Below are positions 43,986 through 51,300 of a stretch of 64,000 nt of DNA, piece by piece. This stretch comes from JACCZX01 sp038216465 (GTDB lineage Bacteria; Pseudomonadota; Gammaproteobacteria; Burkholderiales; Burkholderiaceae_F). The first letter of the stretch is position 1. Every line of letters starts with the position of its first letter. A model generated the notes under the pieces. The model saw only the letters and a list, made by a program, of their open reading frames with translations, was not told the origin of the DNA and searched no databases. The stretch spans positions 372,001 through 436,000 of the forward strand of contig JBBQQC010000001.1 of NCBI GenBank assembly GCA_038216465.1. The letters are read 5' to 3'. A program made the position numbers and the translations under genes.

Positions 43986-44608
43986 TTCTTGGCCGGTGCA
44001 GACGCTGCCGGTAACGCCGTGATCTGCATCAACGTCAGATCGCCGCCGACTTCGACGATCTCGATCGAACTCACTTCGCCGCCGCTGCCGCGCAGGACGA
44101 TTCTCGCCACGGCGTCGAGCAGCGCGCGCTCGCGCGGTACCAGGGTCAGTTCCCAGCCCGCTCGCCCCTGCGGCGCGCTTCGCGTCACGTCGTAGTGCCG
44201 GCGCAATGCAGGCAGATCACCGGCTAATGTCGCGCGCAGGCTTTCGACCAGTGCCGCCAGCAGCGGTGCATCGGACAATGCAAACGTACGCTTGCTCGCA
44301 TCGCCGCGTACCGGGGCGCCTTCATACGTCACGATGTTGCCTTCGATTCGCACCGACTCGCGCTTCGGTTCGGCGGTGCGCTTCTCGAGCACATTGGGGG
44401 CGCGGAAAATCAGCGTACCGCTGGACTCGGCCGGCGCTTTCAACAACGCCGAAAACTTGCGCTCGGTAAATCGCGCCTGTCGCTCCCGGCGCGCTCCCAA
44501 GTCGGAGAACAGTTGCACCAACTCATCGTCGGCGGCACGCACGCCTCGTGCAAGCGCTAACGAGCACAGAGCGACCAGCGTCTGGCGGCGCGAAATGAGG
44601 ACCGTCAT
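43982..44608 (-). CDS. LolA-like outer membrane lipoprotein carrier family protein (pigment cluster)
   Basis: A 208-aa periplasmic protein. The start ATG at 44608 opens a signal peptide with a twin-arginine (MTVLISRRQTLVALCSLALARGVRA). The mature domain shows the LolA pattern: RQARFTERKFSALLKAPAESSGTLIFRAPNVLEKRT followed by alternating strands. By analogy with LolA it would shuttle a hydrophobic cargo (aryl polyene lipid) across the periplasm. It overlaps the MMPL gene by 4 bp, the two forming the export module. Confidence 0.88.
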   Translation of the reverse strand: MTVLISRRQTLVALCSLALARGVRAADDELVQLFSDLGARRERQARFTERKFSALLKAPAESSGTLIFRAPNVLEKRTAEPKRESVRIEGNIVTYEGAPVRGDASKRTFALSDAPLLAALVESLRATLAGDLPALRRHYDVTRSAPQGRAGWELTLVPRERALLDAVARIVLRGSGGEVSSIEIVEVGGDLTLMQITALPAASAPAKK

Positions 44609-44618
44609 CGGAGCCTGA

Positions 44619-44957
44619 TCAATCGGGTGGCGGTGCACGCAGTTGCAACGCACCCTCGGCCATGACTGCGCCTTGATGGGTGACGGTGAAACGCAGCGTG
44701 TCTGCGGCGCCATGGGCGCCAACCCGTGCATTAAAAGCGCATTCGAACGCCTGATCCGGCGCCAGCGGCCGCAGAAACTTTGCGCGCTTGACGCCTGAAA
44801 CTTTGCGCGGGGCGCACCGCCGCTCGGCCTCGGCAACAATCCACGCCAACAGCCACGCACCCGGCACGATCGGGTGACCCGGAAAATGGCCGGCGAGCAT
44901 CGGATGAGTGGCGCCGATAATGCCGTGCGCAGAACTCGCAGCCACCCCGTCGCTCAT
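44619..44957 (-). CDS. FabZ-like 3-hydroxyacyl-ACP dehydratase (pigment cluster)
   Basis: A 112-aa hotdog protein. The FabZ-type active site is HPMLAGHFPGHPIVPGAWLLAWI, including the HFPGxPxxPG loop, though the catalytic Glu on the following helix appears as EAERRC. The ATG at 44957 is chosen; a TTG at 44987 next to the AMP-ligase stop is possible. The preceding open frame belongs to the ligase gene. Two dehydratases, this one and that at 39195, are usual in aryl polyene loci. Confidence 0.85.
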   Translation of the reverse strand: MSDGVAASSAHGIIGATHPMLAGHFPGHPIVPGAWLLAWIVAEAERRCAPRKVSGVKRAKFLRPLAPDQAFECAFNARVGAHGAADTLRFTVTHQGAVMAEGALQLRAPPPD

Positions 44958-44979
44958 TTGGCACTCGTCATCAAGGCGG

Positions 44980-46389
44980 CTATTCAACGCGTACGCGATT
45001 GGTTCGGGCAACGGAGCCGGGCGCGCTCGGTTGACGTCTCGCCGACCCACGCAGCGCCTGCTCCGCGAACGCCAGCAGTTCGGCACGCGGCAGCTTTCCC
45101 TGTGAATTGCGGGGCAGTGCCTCGACGCATAACAGTGGCCGCGGCAAAAATGCCGCATCGACCTGCGCGCGCAGCGCAGCCAGCAGGTCTGCGCGCTTGA
45201 CGCCAGGCGCGACAACCAGCGCCATCAACCGCTGCTCGCGCTCGGCAGCGGGCGCGGATGGTGGCTCGAATATCGCGCCGTCGATCACACCATCGATCGC
45301 CAACAACACGCGGTTGAGCCCTTCGAGCGAGGCGCGCTTGCCGCCGATATTGACGACGTCGTCGATGCGGCCTTCGAGCTCGAACGCGGTATCGCTGATT
45401 AGTCGCAGCCGATCGGCGAGGCGTCCGGGCTGCACGTGCCCGCCGTGTGCGTAGAAGCCGTCGCCGACGGCATCGATCTTCACGCTGCGCATCGTCTTCC
45501 AGCGCGCGTCTGCGACTGTGCGCCGGGTCGCGACCATTCCGGTTTCGGTGCAGCCGTAGACCTCGAACACGCGCGTGCGCCACAGTGACTCGCAACGCTG
45601 CGCCAGCTCGGCCGTTAGCGGAGCGGTCGCGCTGACGACGCGATCGAGAGCGGGCATAGCGTGCGCCGATTCGGCAAGCGCCCGTAGATGCACCGGCGCC
45701 GTGATCAGCACGCACCGCGCGTTTATCTGCGACAGCACAGCAACAACTTCGTCGGGATGCAGCGGATGCTCGGCGGCAAACGCACACGGGCCGTGCAGTG
45801 CCATCAGCACGGTCGACTCGAAACCGTACATGTGCTGCGGCGACACCGTCCCGACCAGCACCACATCTTCGATACTCACTTCGTCGAGCTGCAGCGCGCT
45901 CACTTCGGCGCGCGCGCCGTCGACGATACCGCCCCAGGTTTTTGGCTGCGCCTGCGGCTCGCCGGTGCTGCCCGACGTAAAAGCAATCGCGGCAACCTGG
46001 GCGCGCGCGATCGCGGGCGGCGGCCACGCAGATGCGCCGCCGCCTTCGTCCGCTTGGCACTCGCTCAGAAACGTGCTGCGCCAGCCGATACGGCCAGCTT
46101 CGTCACCAAGGTACAGCGTGTCCGGATAGCGGATCGCGAGCTGTGCCAGTGTTTCCGGCGTGCGCGCTGGCGGCAGTAAGCTGATGCGGCCGGCGATCAG
46201 CGCCGCGCAGAATCCCACCGTAAACAGATAGCGATCGTGGCAGCTGTTCAACACATATCGCGCGGGCGGCAACTGGTGTGCGAGCGCTACCGCGTCGGCA
46301 ATCAGGCGTCCAGCGCTGACGTCAACACCTGCCCGTACGGCGATGCGTGCATCTGGGGTACGGTGCCCGATCAGCGGCTCGCTCTTCAT
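44980..46389 (-). CDS. AMP-dependent acyl-ACP/CoA ligase (pigment cluster)
   Basis: A 469-aa adenylate-forming enzyme. The P-loop is FTSGSTGEPQAQPKTW; VYGCTETGMVATRR is motif A5, and the C-terminal GRIDDVVNIGGKRASLEGL plus SQGKLPR are the hinge and the catalytic-lysine region. It should activate the aryl starter acid (hydroxybenzoate) and load it on a carrier protein. It sits directly upstream of the dehydratase in the operon. Confidence 0.9.
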   Translation of the reverse strand: MKSEPLIGHRTPDARIAVRAGVDVSAGRLIADAVALAHQLPPARYVLNSCHDRYLFTVGFCAALIAGRISLLPPARTPETLAQLAIRYPDTLYLGDEAGRIGWRSTFLSECQADEGGGASAWPPPAIARAQVAAIAFTSGSTGEPQAQPKTWGGIVDGARAEVSALQLDEVSIEDVVLVGTVSPQHMYGFESTVLMALHGPCAFAAEHPLHPDEVVAVLSQINARCVLITAPVHLRALAESAHAMPALDRVVSATAPLTAELAQRCESLWRTRVFEVYGCTETGMVATRRTVADARWKTMRSVKIDAVGDGFYAHGGHVQPGRLADRLRLISDTAFELEGRIDDVVNIGGKRASLEGLNRVLLAIDGVIDGAIFEPPSAPAAEREQRLMALVVAPGVKRADLLAALRAQVDAAFLPRPLLCVEALPRNSQGKLPRAELLAFAEQALRGSARRQPSAPGSVARTNRVRVE

Positions 46390-46396
46390 CCGAGGT

Positions 46397-47071
46397 TCAT
46401 TTAGCTGACGTCGGGCCGGCCCGCATCTGCGCTACCTGCCGTTGATACGCAAGGATCTTTGCCACGATGTGCAGCGGCGAGTGAGGCGGCAACCTCCTGA
46501 AGCCGACGCGACGAACGAGCCATTCGACCGCGAACATCGCGCCAATCAACGGCCATGTCAGCACGTTGACGAACAGCGACCACCAGTGGAACGGCGCAAA
46601 CAGCATCAACAGCAGCGACAACGCAGCCATCATCGCGAAAAAAATCGCCCACGCTCGCGTCAGAGCACGCAGGTAACGTTCAAACTGAGGCGTAACCGCA
46701 CCATCATGCTCGGCGATGCGCACGATCAACGGCGTCTCACCACGGCGCAACGTGGCACCGAATAGAGACGCGAGCATCAGATTCAATGCGATCGACGGCA
46801 GCGCGGCCAATATCTGTTGATGCCACCAAACCGCGGTACCCAGCAACGCCGCAAGCACCATTCCAATCACCCATGCGGTTCGGCTACGCACGATCAGAGC
46901 GACGACGCAGGCGTCGGCGATCATCAACAGCAGCATCGTCCAGGCCGGATCGAACCACGGCTGCAGCATCTGAGGTACTACGTGCAGCGCGGTCGATAGG
47001 GTAATTGCACCGGTCGCCAACAGCCACGTGTTGCGCGTCGCACCGGCAGCAGCACTATTGACCGACTGCAT
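46397..47071 (-). CDS. COG4648-type membrane protein (pigment cluster)
   Basis: A 224-aa integral membrane protein with six likely transmembrane segments (about 15-35, 42-62, 66-84, 88-105, 140-160 and 165-187) and a basic C-terminal tail (RRVGFRRLPPHSPLHIVAKILAYQRQ). It resembles the COG4648 proteins regularly encoded next to the aryl polyene AMP ligase. The role is not established; translocation or anchoring of the precursor is possible. It lies 1 bp downstream of the MipA-like stop's partner end, within the operon. Confidence 0.8.
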   Translation of the reverse strand: MQSVNSAAAGATRNTWLLATGAITLSTALHVVPQMLQPWFDPAWTMLLLMIADACVVALIVRSRTAWVIGMVLAALLGTAVWWHQQILAALPSIALNLMLASLFGATLRRGETPLIVRIAEHDGAVTPQFERYLRALTRAWAIFFAMMAALSLLLMLFAPFHWWSLFVNVLTWPLIGAMFAVEWLVRRVGFRRLPPHSPLHIVAKILAYQRQVAQMRAGPTSAK

Positions 47072-47072
47072 C

Positions 47073-47990
47073 TCAGTAGTCCCGCGGCGGCACTAGCGTC
47101 GACGATCGCGCAAACACATAACTGACCGCAAAGCCGCCGCTGAGCTGCCGTCGCTGCGTGACCAGCGGCGAATCGTCGAAGACGGCGCCGCTCAGATTGT
47201 CATACTTGATAAAGCCTCCAAACCACCAGCGATCCACTCGGTGCGATAGCGCTGCCAGCGCCTGCCAGCCGCCGTACCCCGAACGCGCGCGATATTCAGG
47301 GCGCGTGGCAGTCGCGTCCGCCGACGACACGTTGTAAAAATATCCGTTCAGTCGGCGGTCCGAGAAGGGCACCTCAACCAGCAAGCCGAGATTCCAGCGG
47401 TCGGCTGCGCTCGCCGAGGGCCAGCGCAGATCGAGATTTAACTGTGGAGCAAACACGTATCCGACGTGGCGCACGCCGCCGACGTACTTGAACGCAGCGC
47501 GCGCCGGCAGGCGCAGATCGAGCGCCGCACGAAGATCGTCGGTGCGCAACAGATGGATGTTGGCCACTGGGCCGATCTCCACCAGCGGTCGCAAATCCTG
47601 CATGCCCGCGCGCGCGCGATTGCGGTCACTGTCGACCGGCACGCTGCCGTTAAGGCTGAGGTTAAGGTCGACGCGGTCACTGTCCAGCAACCGTGCACGA
47701 ACGCCCTCGCGATCGGCGCGAAAAATCTCGCCGCGGTAGACAATCCAGGGCACCGGCAACAGATAGTTGCGAACTTCCTCCGACCCGCGATAGTCGGGCA
47801 CACGCAACGCTGCCGCGCCGCCGCCGACTTCCCACAGTGGCAGGCCCTGGGCGTGTGCGGCGCCCGCCGCGCACAGCAACAACGCGCCAAACACCTTTTC
47901 GTAGCCGCTAGCCACAAAAAATCGTCTGGCTCCGCCAGCGATTCTTTGCAAACTAATCAGACAAAAGCAGAGGTGCACTTTTGTCTGCAT
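47073..47990 (-). CDS. MipA/OmpV-family outer membrane protein (pigment cluster)
   Basis: A beta-barrel protein of the MipA/OmpV family. The signal peptide core is VFGALLLCAAGAAHAQ, followed by LPLWEVGGGAAALRVPDYRGSEEVRNYLLPVPWIVYRGE, the diagnostic MipA start. Strands alternate to the C-terminal YVFARSSTLVPP, ending in an aromatic residue as barrels do. I used ATG 47990, immediately after the upstream stop, giving 305 aa with a long n-region; GTG 47915 gives a more normal signal peptide and may be the real start. It could provide the outer-membrane step or a scaffold for pigment placement. Confidence 0.8.
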   Translation of the reverse strand: MQTKVHLCFCLISLQRIAGGARRFFVASGYEKVFGALLLCAAGAAHAQGLPLWEVGGGAAALRVPDYRGSEEVRNYLLPVPWIVYRGEIFRADREGVRARLLDSDRVDLNLSLNGSVPVDSDRNRARAGMQDLRPLVEIGPVANIHLLRTDDLRAALDLRLPARAAFKYVGGVRHVGYVFAPQLNLDLRWPSASAADRWNLGLLVEVPFSDRRLNGYFYNVSSADATATRPEYRARSGYGGWQALAALSHRVDRWWFGGFIKYDNLSGAVFDDSPLVTQRRQLSGGFAVSYVFARSSTLVPPRDY

Positions 47991-47992
47991 CG

Positions 47993-49360
47993 CTACCCCG
48001 ATCCGTCGGTGGCGCAAATGGCCTGCGGCTGGATCGCGTTTTTGCGGTTGACCACGCTGGCCCATGCACGGCGCCAGTGTTTCAGCGCACTCAGGTAGTA
48101 GATCCCGCGAAATACCATGACGCGGCGCCGCACCGGCCCGGAGTTGTATACATCGCCGGCAAGAAACGAAATCACCGCGCGCTGTACATCGAAAATGTTG
48201 CGCGGGTTCATGATCAAGTTGCGCATGATCGGCGAGGTCATCCGGTAGATCATCCACGTGAAGGTTTTCAGCCCGCGCCGCACGCGCCGCTCGAACGCGC
48301 GATTGAGCCGCGGCGCAGCCGCCGGGTCGCGCAGCGCCGAGTCCACCACGCCGGCGGCCAGCTGTGCGCTTTTCATCGCCAGGTATACCCCGCTCGAAAA
48401 CACCGGATCGACGAACGCAAAGGCGTCACCGATCATTACATAGCGGTCACCCGCCATGCGCTCCGACGTATATGAGTAATTACCGGTTGCCGTTGCGGGT
48501 TCGATCAGCGTTGCATCCTTGACACGCTCCCACAGTGGGGGGCACAGCGTCTGCAATGTGCGCAGAAAGAAGGTCGACGGATCGGTGTCGCGCGTCTTCA
48601 GGTAATAGGGCCAGCACACCGCGCCCACACTGGTGGTGCCGTCGACCAGCGGAATGAACCACATCCAGCCGTGCGCAAACCAGTAGATCTCGATGTCGCC
48701 CTCGGCGTCACCGATGTTGCGGCGAGCGCCGCGAAAGTGCCCGTACAGCGCAGCGCTGGTGTGCTTCGGATTCTTGCGCTTCATCCCGAGGCGCGATGCC
48801 ATGAACGTGTCGCGCCCGGTCGCGTCGATCAGGTAGCGCGCGTTGGCGCGAATAGTGCGGCCATCGTCGCACGTAGCTTCGACCCGGACCCGATCCGTTT
48901 CGAAGCAGACATCGCTCGCGCGGCAGTTCTCGATCATATCGACTCCGCGCGCGCGCGCGTGCTGAAACAACGCGTGGTCGAATTCGGAGCGCCGCACTTG
49001 GTAGGCATACTTCGGCACGCCATCCCAGGCGTCGGCGAAGGCGAAAGTCTGACTTGCCTGATGTTCGGCGGAATGAAACTGCACCGAGTGCTTTATGAGC
49101 CCGACTTTCTCGATTGCCGGCGCGCACCCCAATTGCTCGAACAAAGGCAGATTCAGCGGCAAAAGAGACTCGCCGATATGAAAGCGCGGGTGTCGATCCT
49201 TCTCCAGCAGCAGCACGCGCCAGCCTTTTTGCGCCAGCAAGGCGCCAGCGGTGCAGCCGCCCGGTCCGCCGCCAATGATCGCAATGTCGGTGCTGCGTTC
49301 GTCGATTGCAGGCGCCAGTGGGTCGAGACGTTCGGAAGTCGTGGTCGGGGCTTCGAGCAT
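47993..49360 (-). CDS. Flavin-dependent halogenase-like FAD oxidoreductase (pigment cluster)
   Basis: A 455-aa FAD enzyme. The dinucleotide-binding motif GGGPGG is at 30-35, IGESLLPLNLPLFEQLG at 62-78 and K90 in VGLIKHSVQF, the position of the catalytic lysine in this class. WMWFIP at 232-237 fits the halogenase signature WxWxIP. FVDPVFSSGVYLAMKSA is the second FAD motif. These features place it with flavin-dependent halogenases acting on carrier-bound or free phenols. As first gene of the aryl polyene operon, it may halogenate the hydroxyaryl head group, as bromination does in xanthomonadins. Related non-halogenating reductases share part of this pattern, so activity needs proof. Confidence 0.82.
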   Translation of the reverse strand: MLEAPTTTSERLDPLAPAIDERSTDIAIIGGGPGGCTAGALLAQKGWRVLLLEKDRHPRFHIGESLLPLNLPLFEQLGCAPAIEKVGLIKHSVQFHSAEHQASQTFAFADAWDGVPKYAYQVRRSEFDHALFQHARARGVDMIENCRASDVCFETDRVRVEATCDDGRTIRANARYLIDATGRDTFMASRLGMKRKNPKHTSAALYGHFRGARRNIGDAEGDIEIYWFAHGWMWFIPLVDGTTSVGAVCWPYYLKTRDTDPSTFFLRTLQTLCPPLWERVKDATLIEPATATGNYSYTSERMAGDRYVMIGDAFAFVDPVFSSGVYLAMKSAQLAAGVVDSALRDPAAAPRLNRAFERRVRRGLKTFTWMIYRMTSPIMRNLIMNPRNIFDVQRAVISFLAGDVYNSGPVRRRVMVFRGIYYLSALKHWRRAWASVVNRKNAIQPQAICATDGSG

Positions 49361-49431
49361 GGCCGGGCAAGTGTATCAACCGAGCAGCCTTGAGTGACTA
49401 GAATCCGCCCCTTTGCCCCTCCTGGAACACC
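49361..49431. promoter_or_regulatory. Divergent promoter region of pigment operon and chorismatase gene
   Basis: The 71 bp between the halogenase-like gene (minus) and the chorismatase gene (plus) must hold both promoters. TAGAAT at 49399-49404 could be a -10 for the plus strand. No clear -35 or operator dyad is visible. A shared site would couple starter supply to polyene assembly. Confidence 0.35.
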
Positions 49432-50538
49432 TTGACCCCCACCGCTAATCGCATCGGGATGCAGTGGATACCGGCCGCCGAATTCGCGCGCTCGGACCTG
49501 CTGCGCGACCCGCGCACGCTCGGCCTTGCAACGCACGGCGGCGCGGCGCCGCTCGCATGCGCGGCGCATCTGCCACAGGCACATCTTTTAAAGGGCGTTA
49601 TTGGAGGCGATCAGCAGATAACCGAGCTGTGGCGCGGGCGCGAAGAGGCGATGGATGCCGTCGTAGGTGCGGCCCGCTGTCGTTACAACGGAGAGGTGCT
49701 GTTTGGCACCGTGTCGGCCAATGTGTCCGATGCCGGTAACGACGCGCTGGGTGACGCCACTTACAGCGCGTACCGCGCGCTGCTGCACGCGCTATACACG
49801 ACGGGCTACCCGCATTTGCTGCGGATCTGGAATTCGATTCCCGGCATTAACGTCGACGACGCCGGACTTGAACGCTATCGACGCTTCAATCTGCATCGCT
49901 TCAAGGCCTACGCAGAATCGAAGCTGCCCACCGAAACTGGCGCGCCCGCGGCATGTGCGCTCGGTAGCTACGGCGGGCCGCTGGTGTTGTATTGCCTGGC
50001 ATCGAAGACGCCCCCGGAGCCAATCGAGAACCCGCGCCAGACGAGCGCGTATCACTACCCGCAGCAGTACGGACCGCGGGCGCCGAGTTTTTCTCGCGCC
50101 GCGCTATGGCGCGGTGACGGCGAGGAAAGCGACGTGCTGTTTGTCTCGGGCACTGCGAGCATCGTCGGTCACCAAACGCTGCATGCCGGCAACGTCGTGG
50201 CACAAGCGCACGAAACGCTGACCAACCTGCAATCGGTCGTTGCGGCAGCCGTCAGCCGCGGCGCGCGCGACCTCGCGCTGCTGTCGGACATGCTGTTGAA
50301 GGCGTATGTGCGCCGCCCCGACGATCAACCACGGGTGCACCAGGTGCTAGCGGGTCACGGTCTCGATGCAGACGCTGTGTTGTACCTGCACGCCGACATT
50401 TGCCGCGCCGATTTGCTGGTCGAGATCGAAGCAATAGGACCGGTGCAATCGATCAAGCTCGACCCAGGGACAACCGCTATCGGAGATTTCCGGTCTCGCC
50501 CCGATGCCAACAGCCAAGCGCTGCCAGAAAACGGTTAA
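49432..50538 (+). CDS. xanB2: Chorismatase, XanB2/FkbO/Hyg5 family (hydroxybenzoate synthase)
   Basis: A 368-aa chorismate-hydrolysing enzyme. Signature segments include VSANVSDAGNDALGDATYSAYRAL, LLRIWNSIPGIN, IENPRQTSAYHYPQQYGPRAPSF, VSGTASIVGHQTLHAG, LLKAYVRRPDD and LHADICRADLLVEIE, all typical of the FkbO/Hyg5/XanB2 group. In Xanthomonas, XanB2 makes 3- and 4-hydroxybenzoate from chorismate for xanthomonadin and ubiquinone. It is divergent from the pigment operon, so it should supply the aryl starter. The start is a TTG at 49432 with GGAAC upstream; ATG 49459 is an alternative. Whether the product is 3- or 4-hydroxybenzoate cannot be told. Confidence 0.88.
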   Translation: MTPTANRIGMQWIPAAEFARSDLLRDPRTLGLATHGGAAPLACAAHLPQAHLLKGVIGGDQQITELWRGREEAMDAVVGAARCRYNGEVLFGTVSANVSDAGNDALGDATYSAYRALLHALYTTGYPHLLRIWNSIPGINVDDAGLERYRRFNLHRFKAYAESKLPTETGAPAACALGSYGGPLVLYCLASKTPPEPIENPRQTSAYHYPQQYGPRAPSFSRAALWRGDGEESDVLFVSGTASIVGHQTLHAGNVVAQAHETLTNLQSVVAAAVSRGARDLALLSDMLLKAYVRRPDDQPRVHQVLAGHGLDADAVLYLHADICRADLLVEIEAIGPVQSIKLDPGTTAIGDFRSRPDANSQALPENG

Positions 50539-50613
50539 TGGATGCCCTTCCGAGCGTAAGATAAGTCCAGCTAGCACACTGCTAAACGGAGGCGCGTACC
50601 AAGGGGGCTGACC

Positions 50614-51255
50614 ATGAACCGGCGAGATCTTTTTGCAGCCGCCGTTGGCGGCCTGTTTTCGATGACCTTCGGCAAGGCTGAAGCTCAGCGATACAGCCCG
50701 CCACCACCGCCGCCACCGCGGTACTACAGTCCGCCGCCACCGCCGCCACCGCGGTACTACAGTCCGCCGCCACCACCGCCGCCGCGGCCGCAGAACTACT
50801 CATCGACACCGCAGCGCTCCTACAGTGGTTCGGCACAGAGTCGACCGGGCTCGCAGGGGACTGCCCGCGCCAGTCCCGCGCAATCAACGTCAAAATCAGG
50901 CGCAGGTGGCGCGAAGTCTGGATCGGCGAAGGCACAAGGCAATACATCAGCGACGCGCGCCCAAACGAAACCGGCGGCAACGAGCAAGGGCACGGCTCCT
51001 AAGAGTTCCACTCAGCAACGAACATCGACCACCAGGTCATCGGTTGACAACCCGTTCCGTCCGGACCTGAAGGGCAAAGCCAAGAACGATTTCAATAACC
51101 CGTCCGGCGGGAAGAAAGTCGACAACAAGAAACCCGGCGACGAAAAGAAGAAAGGGCCGCGTGGACCCCAGGATTGTCTTCCGGGGGAAAAATGGGACCC
51201 GCAACTGCAAAAGTGCGTGCCCGCGACCCCCACCCGAGACTTCAAGCCCAAATAG
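50614..51255 (+). CDS. Proline-rich exported protein of unknown function
   Basis: A 213-aa protein with a Tat-like signal peptide (MNRRDLFAAAVGGLFSMTFGKAEAQ). Residues 26-60 are three tandem RYYSPPPPPPP-type units, followed by a Ser/Gly/Thr/Gln-rich, probably unstructured region and a basic segment rich in Lys, Asp and Pro. The last 30 residues contain a cysteine pair in DCLPGEKWDPQLQKC, likely a disulfide. Low complexity suggests a surface or wall-associated spacer. No family is recognised. It follows the chorismatase gene by 75 bp on the same strand and is convergent with ilvA. Confidence 0.7.
   Translation: MNRRDLFAAAVGGLFSMTFGKAEAQRYSPPPPPPPRYYSPPPPPPPRYYSPPPPPPPRPQNYSSTPQRSYSGSAQSRPGSQGTARASPAQSTSKSGAGGAKSGSAKAQGNTSATRAQTKPAATSKGTAPKSSTQQRTSTTRSSVDNPFRPDLKGKAKNDFNNPSGGKKVDNKKPGDEKKKGPRGPQDCLPGEKWDPQLQKCVPATPTRDFKPK
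50689..50784 (+). repeat. Three tandem ~33-bp units encoding RYYS-P7
   Basis: Units at 50689-50718 (30 bp, one Tyr codon missing), 50719-50751 and 50752-50784 each encode Arg-Tyr-Tyr-Ser followed by seven prolines. The copies are nearly identical at DNA level, mostly CCG/CCA variation, as expected for recent slippage or unequal recombination. Confidence 0.9.
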
Positions 51256-51300
51256 ACCGCAGAAGACCTGCGCAGTCGAATCCGCAGCAATTTCTCTTCT

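Noticed and set aside
50689..50784. Tandem repeat considered as a CRISPR-like array
   Set aside because: The units are contiguous, in frame and coding for proline repeats, with no spacers.
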